64,000 bases of DNA from Aedes albopictus (Eukaryota > Arthropoda > Insecta > Diptera > Culicidae). Of the stretch, positions 1-11,469 are shown one piece after another. The translations under genes and the position numbers were made by a program. The first letter of the stretch is position 1. Each line of letters starts with the position of its first letter. The stretch spans positions 457,865,004-457,929,003 of the forward strand of contig NC_085137.1 of the NCBI RefSeq assembly GCF_035046485.1. Reading direction: 5' to 3'. The notes under the pieces were generated by a model. The model had not been told where the DNA came from. It saw nothing but the letters and a program-made list of their open reading frames with translations, and ran no database searches.

Positions 1-1480
1 CTTATTTTTTGAAATCTGCATTCGTTATAGTCATTATGAAGAGTTATTGATTCAGTTTTATTGAAATTGTTATTAACGCTTAATAAATAAATTAAATACA
101 ATCATTACGGCTGGTAATGTTGTGTAACTCAAAACAGTAAAAAAGATATTATTAAGGCTGTAGACTCCAAGTTAAATAATGCAAGACAATGTGAACGATT
201 CTCAATATATGGAATATTTGTCATATTCTCGGATTATATTATGTCAGCTCCAGTAAGTATAATAGATTATGCAACATAACTCTATATAGCCAAAACAGAA
301 ACTTCAATTGCTGTAGATGCAAGATTTAAAACATCAGAATAGTTTGGATGACCTCAGCTGATCTGATGATGTTACCGTTACACCCGTAGAATTTAGGATA
401 TAAACTCGAGCACGGTTTGGATTATCTAGGATATCTCAACAGATCTGGTACTGTCTATTGAACTTTCAGAAGACCTACTGGACACGATAGATTATAAGTT
501 GTTACTTTGTATAATGAAATAAGTTACCGTTACACCCTTAGATTTTAGGATCTAAACTCAAGAACAGTTTGGAGGACCTATGATATCCAGAAAAAATATT
601 CTACCCATTTTATGCCGATGAGCACCAAAACCACAGAAATACGTGGAAAAAACTCCATAATAGTGCTCAGAAAAATTTCGGCTTCAAAGGGTTATGATAA
701 AAGATTTTTGAAAAAATCGTATTTTGGGACTTCCTCTCCAAACAAGTTTCATACAAGTTGGTCAATATGAACTTCCATATGATTTTCCTTTGAAATTTAC
801 CAAAAATGTGGGGAAGACTGAGGAGATTAGTTTTTCTTTCGGAATCTAAAATATTTTTAGTATATATTTCAGATATTTTTAGCATATATTTTAAGAAATT
901 CTAGTATATTCTATGATGAAAATGTGCTAGATTATTATCATTTTTGGGTATATCATGTAAAGGGGGATCAAGTCTCCCCATTTTCAAAAAAAGATAATTT
1001 CCAAAAAAAAAGGTGTTTCTTTTCTTTTCAAACACACAGCTATTAGGAATAAACTTTCAAAAATGCTTACTTGTGATCTTCTGCAAAAAATGGATCTAGT
1101 TAAGTGTTTTCCCTAAAATTACAGGCAAATTAAGAAAAAGGGTCACGTAACTCGTTTTCCCTTACTCATGAAACCAACTAGAATTTTTTTTAAGAAAAAT
1201 TCTCAGAATTTCGCCAGAAGTTCTTCTTTGTGTTCAGATTCTACTTAAAAATGCAATTCTGCAGGTTTCTGCTGTTTGGAATCAAACCTTGTACCTGATA
1301 ATTCTTTGGTTTGAATTTTCTTCAAATTTCATTAAATGTTACATCTGTAAGCTACATGAAAAAAAAACTTCCAAAATATTCTGTTAGGAATTTTGTAAGC
1401 AGCGTAAACCAAATTGGACGTAAAAAAATCAGAGCACTTTCACATTTTCATTGAAATACACGCACTAGATGCTAATTTAC
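1..1480. other. AT-rich non-coding region with a direct duplication
   Basis: No gene is recognisable. Two copies of a roughly 52-bp segment beginning GTTACCGTTACACCC start near 371 and 523, about 152 bp apart, with several substitutions, so this is an old tandem duplication. The rest is AT-rich sequence with poly-A and poly-T runs. The only open frame of note, on the minus strand at 667-885, is Lys/Ile/Phe-rich and has no recognisable motif. Confidence 0.5.
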
Positions 1481-1574
1481 CTTTTCCATGTGTTCGACAA
1501 AGTTTGAGTACTGACCAAGGGCTATTCACTATTTGGAATTATGACCTCAGATGGCAACACTGATCGATCTACAT

Positions 1575-1875
1575 AAGACCGTTCATTAACTGGGGGTGTT
1601 GCTAGTTAACAAGTAACGTTTCAACTTCTATCGTGGGATCCAAAGCAGATAGAAATGTGTCGTCTTTGACAAATTTGTTCAGAAGGACAAGATCATTCTG
1701 ATTATTCATCAATTATTTGGTGATTTCACCACTAGGTAGCGCTAGTTTTGAAGTAAAGTTTTAGACTTCTTTATCTCGTGATCCAGAGCATATAGAAAAG
1801 TGTCGTTTTCGGCAACGTTTTTTAGAAGGACATGAACATTCTGGTGATTCTGACTTGGTTTGATCACCGCGATAA
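1575..1875 (+). repeat. degenerate tandem duplication, unit about 150 bp
   Basis: Two adjacent units share the order: a GCTAG core, a GATCCA(A/G)AGCA core, the block TAGAAA(A/T)GTGTCGT, then a TTCAGAAGGACA or TTTAGAAGGACA block followed by CATTCTG. They start near 1585 and 1735. Divergence is substantial, so the duplication is old. No coding potential is seen. Confidence 0.5.
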
Positions 1876-1881
1876 TTTATA

Positions 1882-2167
1882 TGCTTAGTTAGATTGGCTA
1901 TTTTCGGTGAAATGATCAACAAACAGCATTATTTGCGTAACGCGTGTTGGTCTACTGCTCTTAAACCATCATCAGACACCTAAAAAACATTTATTTATTA
2001 CAAACATTCTCACATGAATGTAAGTGTTGTTTGTTGAATGGAATGTTTGTAACAAATAAATGTTTTTAGGCGTCTGATGATGGTCAAAGAGTAGTAGACC
2101 GAAACGCGTTACGCAAATAATGCTGTTTGTTGATCATTTCACCGAAAATAGCCAATCGAACTAAGCA
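1882..2167. mobile_element. foldback MITE, 286 bp, TA target site
   Basis: The ends TGCTTAGTTAGATTGGC and GCCAATCGAACTAAGCA are inverted repeats flanked on both sides by TA (1880-1881 and 2168-2169). Almost the whole element is an inverted repeat around a short centre near 2015-2030. A TA target and no coding region fit a non-autonomous Tc1/mariner-type element. Each arm contains the hammerhead-like motif listed separately; the right arm has the intact core and the left arm a broken one. Confidence 0.8.
2070..2114 (+). ncRNA. hammerhead-ribozyme-like motif, copy 1
   Basis: Read on the plus strand: GCGT (stem I, 5'), CTGATGA, one extra T, GGTC, an 11-nt loop, GACC (stem II), GAA, the palindrome ACGCGT (stem III), T at the cleavage position, and ACGC (stem I, 3'). 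This is the order and core of a type I hammerhead. The unpaired base between CTGATGA and stem II is not canonical and may reduce or abolish activity. The opposite arm of the host MITE (about 1933-1985, minus strand) keeps CTGATGA but has AAC where GAA is needed. Hammerheads are known in Penelope-like retroelements; the assignment here is inference. Confidence 0.4.
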
Positions 2168-2464
2168 TACAGCCATTCCATAGAAAAACGATATAGCGCA
2201 TCTCCGATTGTCGTGAAACTTGGTGGGCTTGTAGTTCTTCTTCGGAAATAATTAGACCCGTATTTTTTTATTTCGTCATTAGGGTGACCAATTTTCATAT
2301 AGGGTGGTCCAAAAAATCAAGGTTTTTCAAAACTAAAAATTTTCAAAAAATCGTAGCTTTTGAACCATTTGACCGATTTTAAACTTCTTTTTTTTTTTGT
2401 TTGAAAGCTATTGAATTGTAGTTTTCAGGAAAAATACGTTAAAGGGGCTAAAATGTAAAGAGTA

Positions 2465-4708
2465 TCGTAAAATGGGGTGTTAAGGACTCATGGGGTGTTA
2501 AGGAATTCATCTTTTCACAATACTTCGAAAACTCGCCAAACCGTATAAAAAATGTTTTACTTAGTCCAAATTCGATTCAAATGTGTGTTGAAAATAAAGA
2601 AATACTATAAGGATTACCAGTCATGAAAATACGTTTTTAACTGGACACTAAACATGAAAAATAGAACGGCATTGCTTTCTCTCAATTTCGCTACCATTGA
2701 AACATTCATTTGTGAGGTCAGAAATATTATTAGGAAAAATATGTGAGTAATCGTAAGATGTTCTACAACTCATTTCAAACCAAACTAGGGTAAAATATTT
2801 GATGTAACTACAAGTACAAGAGACAATATAGACCTCCAAAGCAAACGGTAGCTATCCCGTGTTTCTCTCGTTCGTTCTTTCCCGCGAATAAAGACAAGTG
2901 CTGTGTGGAGCAAATAGAATCGAGTTTTATCCCCTTCCGAAACCGTAACCGTATCTGCAGTGGCCAACGGTGGCAATAAAATGATCAAGCATTCGTCGGT
3001 CGTGCGTGCATGCTTTGATCGCAGTGATCGTATCGTCACGATTTAGTGTGGACTCGTGAAGCCCACATGTGTGCAGTGCAGAACGGTGATACATGTGGTG
3101 TCTCCCTGGTGATATTTCTTGTTCCCGTGATTTGGCGCACCGCTGTTGCTACAGCGGACAAGTAAAAGCTCCGGTGGCGTGCAATTTGAGCTCCACGCTC
3201 GAACATTGACTGTTGATGCTTACATATGAATAAATAAATAAAAACTAGGGTAGTTTTTGAACACAAACATTTTTTGTGAAAAAAGTTTAGTTTCATAAAC
3301 TGGTGGGGTGTTAGGGGATTAAATTTCTCACATAACTTTTTTATTTGTATCATGAAGTTTTGAGGCGATTGTTTCATTGTATGACAGTTACTTTTCTGAA
3401 AGACGTATTACGGATTTCATTTTGGGTCACATACATCTCAACAATTGCTATGGATGATAAATTCAACTAATGCAATGTAGATCTTAAGAAACAAGTATTA
3501 GATTGATACATATAATTAAAACAAATAGTCAAATATTTATTACTAAATGCCGCAGTAGTTCCCTCTTTACAGAAGTTTGTGTTCTTTAGGTGTTTTGTTA
3601 TGTTTTAACGAAGGCGTATTCTTCAAAATAGATTTCCGTCTATTTTCTTATTTAAATATTATTAATGATTGGCGCTAAAACGTGACAGCTTTTTGAAAAT
3701 GTGGATTATGCTCACTTGTTCCATATATTATGTAAACCAGACTGCCACTAACTCTTGCAAAAGAAAGTATTTATGAAGATGAATCATGGCCGCTAAAATA
3801 TATCAGAATCTAAAATACGACCTATCAGCGATGTTCCAGAGTTGAAATATCAGCATTGAATACACAGTTTACACCCTGAACCATCTAATAATGCTTGCAT
3901 TTAAAACATATCAATATAAATGAGTTTTTAAGTGAACAAAAAACTGTAAATGCACATCCTTAGTTTACAATCTGTTGGTCAGCCTGAACTATTCAATTTG
4001 GTTACTCTAAATGGTCGGCGTTCAGTCAGACCGGACCATCTGGTTTTCAATGGTTTTGGGGAAATGTCCTGCAGGCACTTGGGATACCAAATCGAGCACG
4101 TTATTTTCTGAAAAACTGTAGTTCTTTTATGTAATGACCCACCTGCATCAAAGAAACGTCGAAAAATTCAGAGTTATAGAATTCCTTCGCTTATCTTTAC
4201 CTGCCCAAAAAATCGCGTAGTCCACTCTGACTTAACGCCGACCAAATAGTAACTATGAATAATGTGTTTGTTAAAAATTGAAGCCACTCAGGTACAATTG
4301 ACGGTATTTTTTCAGATTTCGAGGCTTTAACAAAAAAAAAACTCATATACAAAGGTAGATGACAATGAAACTGTTCCTGCACCTTCAGGACTATGACAAT
4401 CATTTTCGGTGATGTTCAAGAAATATTACAGTCACTGCTTACTATCAATCAATTTTTATCCTTCTTTGAAATATAAGAATTTTTACATTCATTCCCTTAA
4501 ATTCCTTAACACCCCATTTTCATATTATCCAAAAATTCGCACATTTTGTTAAATATCTTCAATTTCTCCAAAAAATCCTTAAATTTTGTAATCTATACGC
4601 GGAGCAGGCAGCAAGACAATGATGGGACTGCTTGTCCTGAAAGTTTTAAGAACCCATGAATTAATGAAGATGAAAAATTTCTCCGTCCCTTAACACCCCA
4701 TTTTACGG
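2465..4708. mobile_element. 2.2-kb DNA element with TA target and GGGGTGTTAAGG termini
   Basis: Terminal inverted repeats TCGTAAAATGGGGTGTTAAG at the left and the complement of CCGTAAAATGGGGTGTTAAG at the right are bracketed by TA (2463-2464, 4709-4710). Further copies of the GGGGTGTTAAGG core lie just inside the ends (about 2490, 3303 and 4500), a subterminal repeat pattern. No transposase is visible, so it is non-autonomous or decayed. It contains the retroposed insert at 2793-3241. Confidence 0.7.
2793..3241 (+). mobile_element. retroposed insert with 11-bp TSD and AATA-type tail
   Basis: The direct repeat AAACTAGGGTA occurs at 2782-2792 and 3242-3252, and the insert ends in a run of AATA units directly before the right copy. 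That is the signature of target-primed reverse transcription. The body is more GC-rich than its surroundings and carries short open stretches on the minus strand (2785-3039 and 3036-3377, the latter running out of the insert), none recognisable. It could be a SINE, a 5'-truncated LINE or a retrocopied transcript. Confidence 0.6.
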
Positions 4709-4803
4709 TACTATAAAATATGCAAATATATTAGTTTTTTCACGTTTTTATGGTCTCGGGACCAAAGAGGGTACCCTGGTTTTATATTTTTATCAGAAAA
4801 TTC

Positions 4804-5136
4804 AGGAAATTTGGCGTAACATATCAAAAAATCAGAAATGTATGTTTTTTAGATTTTGAGATATGATATTTTGAAAATAAAAGGTCAAATTTTCCCATAC
4901 AAGACACTTTTTTAAATTTGATTATATTTTGATTCCTTATAATATTATGGATACCAAAACCACCAGGAATCACTTTAAAAAGCAATACTATGCATAGTTT
5001 TATGAGAATTTGCAATTTCAAGCAATTTTAGAGTAGCTAGTACTAAAATATATGACTCCCTATATTCAAAAAGTCATATCTCAAAAACAAAACAACATAC
5101 ATTTCTGATTTTTTGATATGTTACGCCAAATTTCCT
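4804..5136. repeat. inverted repeat / MITE, about 62-bp arms
   Basis: The left arm begins AGGAAATTTGGCGTAACATA and the right arm ends with its complement. The arms pair over about 62 bp with a few mismatches, separated by about 210 bp of AT-rich sequence. No clear TSD is seen and no protein is encoded. Confidence 0.6.
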
Positions 5137-5149
5137 TCTTTAAATTAAA

Positions 5150-5570
5150 AAACCCAATTGGTCATGTCACATTCTCCCGAATTCCAAACACCCGAATGAC
5201 AAATGCTCCAAAGTAACAAAAGCCCAAAAGTCATTTGCTCCAATGTAACATTCTCCCGAATGTGTTAAATGCCCAAATAGTCCTAGAAAAACTTTTCTAA
5301 AACCAGTTAAGGAGAAACATCAAAACATCCTATTTCAATTTTGCATCCAAATTTTAAAGCCACAACTGTGATGAATGCAGCATCGAAACACGCTGCATTT
5401 GGTTATTCTACCTTTGCTCACTTGTAAAAAGAGGCAGACAATCCTAATCAGACGCATTTGTTTACGAATTTTGAAGATTAGTGCTCATGGAAACGTCAGA
5501 AGAGATTTAATTCGGTCATTGAAGCAGCCCTATTTGTATTAATTGATGTTTCACCTTAAGGCATCGTCCA
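5150..5570. other. repeat-rich flank of the 5.9-kb element
   Basis: The segment has repeated CATTCTCCCGAAT, AAATGCTCC and AAATGCCC motifs. Similar CCGAATGCCATTTG motifs continue at 11470-11515, on the other side of the 5.9-kb element, so the element probably interrupted an older repeat. No gene is seen. Confidence 0.4.
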
Positions 5571-5804
5571 CGTGTTTGGCATTGGCGTAGCTAGGGGGGG
5601 GGTTCCAGGGATGCCAGGCACCCCCTAGAACAAATTTGGCACCCCTAGAATTTTTCCTTGACAGTCACCCAAAATTTAAAATTTTACACAATAAATTCCA
5701 ATATTTTTTAATGGCACATTCGAATAAAACTAAACACACACCCAGAACTACTTATATATGTACCTGTCGTACGTTTTGGCGCTTTGGATATTGGTAAGAA
5801 CAAT

Positions 5805-6560
5805 CAACAGACTTCTCCATGCATTCCTCCAGAAGTACTTTTATCTAATCATACAGTGATTTCTCTAGGCTTTCTTTATGGATTCCTCCCGATATTTCTT
5901 CAAAAAACTTCCCTCAGGATTCTCCAGGCAGTTCTGATGGGGTTGTACATTCTAGAAATTTCTGTAGAGATTGATCCAACATTTTCTTGTAGTATTTCTT
6001 TCGAAAATTCTTACTATGGTACTTCTTGGAATTCTTCTAGGGATTCTTCTAGATTATTCTTCTTTTCTTGGGATTTTTTCAGGAACTCCTGGTGGGATTA
6101 TCCACGACAACCTTCCTGGATCCTTTCAGAAGTTCCTCCGTTGATTCTTCCAGGAATTCCTTCAGAGATTTTATTCAGGGATTCTTCCAGAAACTTCCCA
6201 TGAAATTCCTCCAGGAGCTTATATTGGCCTTCCTCTGGGTACTGTGGCTAGGATTCCAGCAATTTCTCTTAGAACTCCTCCAAAAATTCTCACTGTGGTA
6301 CCTTCAGGAATTCTACTAGGAAAGTTCTTTCGAAAATTCTTCCAGAAAATCATCCTGGGATTTTTCTAAAAATCCCTTCGGTGATTCTTCTAGAGATTTC
6401 TTCAAGAATTTAACCAGGACTTCCTCCAGAGGCTCTTCCGGAAATTCCACGGGGGATTTCTCCAAGAACTTCTATTGGCCTTCCTTCATGAATTACAGCT
6501 GGAATTGTTCAAGTCATTCCCATTAGGACTCCTTCAGAAATACTTCCAGGGATTTCACCT
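5805..6560. repeat. degenerate 12-bp array (TTCCTCCAGGAA orientation)
   Basis: Successive 12-nt units such as TTCCTCCAGGAA and TTCTTCCAGAAA run through the segment with substitutions and small length changes. Because the unit length is a multiple of three and lacks stops, 60-140-codon open frames appear (for example 5784-6203 and 6068-6319, plus strand). They translate to Ser/Phe/Pro/Ile-rich four-residue repeats and are not judged genes. Confidence 0.8.
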
Positions 6561-6570
6561 GGCATACTTA

Positions 6571-7308
6571 CAGTGTATCAAATAATTGTCCGTACAGCAA
6601 TTTTTTGGTCAAACTAATTTTTCATTCAAATGATCATAACTTTTTTATACATCAATGAAATACACTGAAATTTTGACCAATCATGAACCATATCGAATAA
6701 GTTTTCTGAAAGTTATAAAACTTTTAGATTTTTTAACACATTTTTAAAACATTATATCTCAATATGGACTCGATGAAACTTTTTCCATTTTTTTGTGATA
6801 CAGCTTATACCTAAGGCTTTCATATGCAGCTCCGATTGAGATTTTATATTCACTACAAAAAATATGAAATAATGTACTTCTGTTGGTGGCGAACGTTTGG
6901 CAGATTATATGTGCAAAATAAGGTAATTTTTAAAACATCGTCAACTACATAAGCACATTTTTCATTATTTTGTAGTGAATATAAAACTTCAAAAGTAGCT
7001 GCATATGAAAACATTAGGTATCAACTGTAACACACAAAAAATTGAATAAGTTTCATCGAGTGCATACTGAGATATAATGTTTTAAAAATGTATTCAAAAA
7101 TCTTATAAGTTTTTCTAAAAGTACTATAACTTTCAGAAATAATTCGAATAACACTCAAAATTTTACCAATGGAGCTTTAATATATGGTTCATGATTGGTC
7201 AATGATTGGTTCAGCGTTTTTGATTGATGTATAAAAAAGTTATGAACATTTGAATGAAAAATTATTTTGCCAAAAAAATTGCTGTACGGACAATTGTTTG
7301 ATACACTG
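6571..7308. mobile_element. 738-bp palindromic Tc1/mariner-type MITE
   Basis: TA (6569-6570) precedes CAGTGTATCAAA and TTTGATACACTG is followed by TA (7309-7310). The element is a nearly full-length palindrome: the left arm runs to about 6880, the right arm from about 6990, with a short unique centre near 6880-6960. A TA target and CAGTG start fit Tc1/mariner. It has inserted into the 12-bp array and is therefore younger than it. Confidence 0.85.
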
Positions 7309-7537
7309 TACTTGGTGCAATACTTTCGGGAAATCTTCCTGAGATTCCTCCAGAAACTCCCCCTGCGATTCCATCAGGGATTCCTCCAGTATATTTCTAT
7401 CGATTCTTTCAAGGAGAACTAAAGGTATTTCTCCAGGCATTTGTTAGAGGAACTTCTCTTGGGATATCCCCGGTATTCCTGATTCTAGGATTTCTCTAGA
7501 AATTACTTCTCCCGGAATTCTAGGAATTCCTCCAGAT

Positions 7538-7658
7538 CTGCGCTTCCCAAACTCCGTTTTCACGGCGCACCAGCCTCTTGCAGGCTCGCTAAAAGGAGTA
7601 GAAAAAGCGAGCCTGCGACACGTGGGGGTTCCACGAAAACTGATTTTGGGAAGCGCTG
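7538..7658. mobile_element. 121-bp hAT micro-MITE
   Basis: The 8-bp TSD CTCCAGAT (7530-7537, 7659-7666) flanks termini CTGCGCTTCCCAAACT and the complement of CAGCGCTTCCCAAAAT. These resemble the CAG-NGNTTCCCAAACT ends of hAT elements. The interior holds a GGCTCGC/GCGAGCC hairpin. The element at 63232-63353 is the same length and shares the internal CTTGCAGGC motif, so both belong to one family. Confidence 0.8.
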
Positions 7659-7666
7659 CTCCAGAT

Positions 7667-9080
7667 ATTCCATCAGGGATTCCTTTAGCAATTCCTGCGG
7701 TTCTTCCAGCTATTCATCCTCAATAAATTCTAACTGTGGTAGTTCAGAAATTATGCTACGGAATCTTCTAGAGCTTTCTCTCGACTTTTTTGCTGGGATC
7801 TTGCCAGGTAATCTTCCTGGAATTCTTGCAGAAATTTCTTTGGTGTCCTGGTGTCCTACCAGGGATTTCTCCAAGGATTCCTCGCCAGAAATTCCTCATG
7901 GAATTCCTGCAGAAACTCCCTTTGGCCTTCCTCCAATAATACCTCAAACAACTCCTCCTACGGTTCTTCCAGCAATTCCTTCAGAAATTCTTACTATGAT
8001 ACGTCCAGAAACTCTTCTAGTGATTCCATTACGAATTTATCCTAGCATTATAGCTGGAATTCTTCCGGGAAATCTTCCTCACATTTCTTCAGAAATTCCT
8101 GCTGCGATTTCTTCAAGGCCTTCTCTATAGATTCTTCCAGAATACCTCTACCGGTTCTTGCAGGGACTTCTCTAGGCATTCCAAAGATTTTTTCTTTGGA
8201 TTCCCCCAGGTATTCCTGATGAGGTTTCTCTATAAATTCCTGTAAAGTTTCCTCCAGCCATTCCTCCTAGGATTTTCGCTGCGATTTCTACAATGACACA
8301 CCCCAGAGTCCTTTTAAGAATACCTCTTGAGATTTTTCCTGTGACTTTTTGAGAACCTTTCCGGTGATTACTCCAGGAATTTTTATCGAAGATATTTTAT
8401 CCAAGGATTTTCTCATAAATTTCTCAAGGGTTCTTCCAGCAACGCCTCCTAGGACTCGTTCAGAATTTCTTACAGTAATACATCGCGAAATTCTTCTAGA
8501 AATTATTCTCTAGGGTTTCCTTCAAAAACTTGCTGGGATTGTTCTAGGTAATCTTTCTAGGAGCCTTGCAGAAGTACCCCTGGAAATCCGAAAGGATTTT
8601 TTCCTGGGATTTCTCCAAATATGTCTCATTGGATTCCTCCAGAAACTCCTCTTGACTTTCATCCAGGAACTCCTCCTGGGATTCCATAAGCGATTTCTGC
8701 TGCTTATTCAGCTTCGGCTCTTTTCAGGAATGCCTCCTAGGTCTCCTCCAGAAATTCTCACTATGATACCTGCAGGAATCCCTCTAGGGATTTCTCCTGG
8801 CATTCTTGCTAGGATTCTTCTAGGCAGTTTTCCAAGGATACTTCCAGAAATGCCTTTGATTCTTCCAAGGATTTTTCTAAAAACTCATCCAGGATTTCCA
8901 CTAGAGTTTTTATTCGTAGATTACTATAGAAATCAATCACGGTATATCTACTGGAAATCCTTTTGGGCTTCTTCAAGGAATTCCAGTAGAATTATTTCGA
9001 ATTTCGGGAATAGTTGGAATTTCCAGAGAAATCCTAGGAGGTGTTACTAGAAAAATCTCTAGTGAAATCCTATAGGAATG
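7667..9080. repeat. degenerate 12-bp array, continued
   Basis: This continues the TTCCTCCAGGAA-type array. Pseudo-open frames at 7753-8130 and 8652-9050 translate to repeats of the type P-G-I-L/P-E-I-P, exactly what the 12-bp unit gives in one frame. No start context, domain or codon bias supports a protein. Confidence 0.8.
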
Positions 9081-9139
9081 TACGGAAAAAACTTGTAATT
9101 ACTTAGAAGGCACAGAATTGACAAATTGAGAAATGAATT

Positions 9140-9215
9140 TGCGAAAAAAAAACGCATTCTGTTGGGATTTGAACCTACGACTGCGTATTCGCTAGACCAT
9201 AGTATGGTCATTTCT
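9140..9215 (-). repeat. tRNA-like SINE head (relic)
   Basis: The complement of 9161-9175 reads GTTCAAATCCCAAC preceded by G, a good RNA polymerase III B box. A weaker A-box-like TGGTCTAGCG lies about 25 nt upstream on the same strand. The spacing is too short for a complete tRNA, so this is probably a decayed tRNA-derived SINE head. Confidence 0.35.
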
Positions 9216-9699
9216 TTGAGGATTCCTTCGGCATGGTTGTTTTTTTTTTCTGCGGTAGTTTCATTAGAATTTCATCAGCAATTTCTTTGGATTTTTATTT
9301 CTATAATTTCAATGGCCATTCCTCTGAAATTATTTCAGTTATTTTGCAAATGTATCAGGCAATTTTATCGTGATTGTTTTTGAAATTATTTATGATTTAT
9401 TTTTATTTATATTTATTACTTCCAAAAATTGCTGAATATTTTTTTTTAATGATCTTTATTAGTATCTCAATCAATGTTTACATTCTTCATCTTAATCTAA
9501 GTGTTCTGTGTATTATAACACACTATCATTCTAATTTGGTAAAATAAATTTAAGCTATAATCAATACTAATTAATAACATATTACATTTCATTTGTAGCA
9601 GTTAAGATTTTTTGCAGGTTTTTTTTTCACCCACGTGTCAGAAATTGCTGAATATGAAAATCAGAAATTCTCAACTGGTCTTGGTAAAAAAAAAATCCT

Positions 9700-10550
9700 A
9701 TGAAATTCACGAAAAGCTTACTGACAGATTCCCAAAAAAAATTGTCGGAAAAAAATCCATCAAAACTACCTTAGAACTTTCGAAGTAGTTGCCAAAAGAA
9801 TTTATATAAGAATTATCAGAGGAATTCCTGAAGAAAATATTACGACTTTTTAAATAAATTGGTCAAATCCAATCTCAATATGAATTTTCGAAATATTTTC
9901 AATAAAAAAATACAAAACAATTTTCGAACAAAATCCTCAAAGAATTATCCGAAAGAATCAAAGGAATTTTTGAAGAAAATTTAAAAAGATTTCCAAAAGT
10001 AATTGCCGTAGAATCACCTTGACATAATTTTGAAAGAATCGTCAAAGATTTTTTATTCAAATAAATTCCCTGACGAAATCTCTAAGAAATTTGCTGAATC
10101 AATTTCCAAAGGAATCACCAAAGGAGTTCCCAAAGTAAAAATCGAAGTTTCCAAAAGTTCCGAATGAATTGCTGATGAAATTCTCAAAAAAAAGTTCAAT
10201 GCAAGTAACATCGGAATTACCGAAGGTATTCCGAAATCATCTGCTGCAGGAATTCCTTGCATAAAAACTGAAGAAATCTAGATGAAATTGTCTGAAGAAT
10301 TTTCAATAAAGTTATAGAAGCGTTTTATGAAAGAATTTCCGAAGGAGTTTTCGAAGGAATTGGCGAAGGAATACCAAATAGCATAAATAATAAAAGTCCA
10401 AAAAATGGACGAAAATCCAAAAAAGTAGGATGACTTGCCGAAAATATTTCCAAAAAAAGTGAGAATGTTCCCAGAGCCATTGTCGAGTGGATTACCAAAG
10501 GCTTCACTAAAAGAATTCTCTAAGGAATTACCTAAAGAGTAATTGGAAAA
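9700..10550. repeat. degenerate array in opposite orientation (AAGGAATTTCCG)
   Basis: Units such as GAATTTCCGAAGG and GAATTACCGAAGG recur at about 12-nt spacing, in the orientation opposite to the 5.8-9.1 kb array and within the same 5.9-kb element. Short minus-strand open frames (10053-10262, 10325-10507) are by-products. Confidence 0.65.
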
Positions 10551-10553
10551 TTT

Positions 10554-10762
10554 TTAAGGACAAGGTATTTGGAGTACATTGCTCAAAATTTCTAGAGCAC
10601 CGTTTTTTAGAACCGTTGAACGGATTTGGATTAAAATGCATCACGCTGTTGAGAACCACTGAACAATTAGCGTGATGCATTTTCATCCAAATCCGTTCAA
10701 CGGTTCTAAAAAACGGTGCTCTAGAAATTTTGAACTATGTACTCCAAATACCTTGTCCTTAA
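10554..10762. mobile_element. 209-bp hairpin element with TTAA ends
   Basis: The left arm TTAAGGACAAGGTATTTGG pairs with the right arm CCAAATACCTTGTCCTTAA, and pairing continues for about 95 bp with few mismatches to a loop of about 20 nt near 10650-10672. TTAA at both ends could be a piggyBac-type target, but a TA target with an AGGACAAGG terminus is equally possible. The near-perfect arms suggest a young element. Confidence 0.7.
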
Positions 10763-11469
10763 AGGCAAATATCAAAAAAAAAAATTAGGTTTATAAAGCA
10801 TTCCATTCATCAGATGTAATACCAATGTCGAAATCCGAATTTGGTGCGAACATCAGAATCCCGATGAGAAAAAACGAAGTTTGCTCGCACCAAATTCCGG
10901 GTTTCAACTGGATTGATAATATGTTAGTGAAGCTTCAGAACAGAACTCAGGAAAACCGAGTTTTGAGAATCATACTCACAATTTTTCTGTAAAAGAATTT
11001 TCATGTCCACGTGACTAACTAAAAAACGCATTTTATCCATTAATGTTGTGGCCAAACCAAAAATGCTGCTCTTAATTTTTTTCTTAAAAACTATTTTTGT
11101 AAGCGTTATTATTATGCAATAAAACAAAGAGAATGTCACGATGAATACATGTTACACGCAAATTTGTGGATATTTCATAGTTTTCGAGATTTACACGTCT
11201 AATAATTGCTTCGAAAATGTGTTCTAATGGACCTGATTGTTTTCAATCCAAAAAGGGATGGTCGTGATAATTGTTAAGTAGTTAAGTTCAAACTGAAGAT
11301 ACAAATTTCATGTATTTCATTTTTCCCGCGACGCAGTATATCATTATACTAAGAAATTGAGGGTGGATCGGTATTTCTTTTTACAAAAAAAGCAGCCTGG
11401 AAGCCACTAAACCGGCACCCCCTAGGCACCCCCTAGGAAAAAATCCTAGATACGCCTATGGTGTTTGGC

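Larger units (their letters stand above)
5580..11461. mobile_element. 5.9-kb hAT-type element with exact 8-bp TSD
   Basis: GTGTTTGG occurs at 5572-5579 and 11462-11469, immediately outside the terminal inverted repeats CATTGGCGTAGCTAGG (left) and the complement of CATAGGCGTATCTAGG (right). An 8-bp TSD is typical of hAT and P elements. Short GGCACCCCCTAG-type blocks lie just inside both ends. The interior has no transposase. It is made of degenerate 12-bp arrays, in TCCAG orientation on the left and GGAATTTCCG orientation on the right, plus nested MITEs at 6571-7308, 7538-7658 and 10554-10762. The superfamily rests on TSD length only. Confidence 0.75.

Noticed and set aside
5784..9050. Pro/Ser/Ile-rich open frames resembling extracellular or collagen-like repeats
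   Set aside because: The repeats follow directly from the TTCCTCCAGGAA unit; no signal peptide, splice context or codon bias supports a gene.
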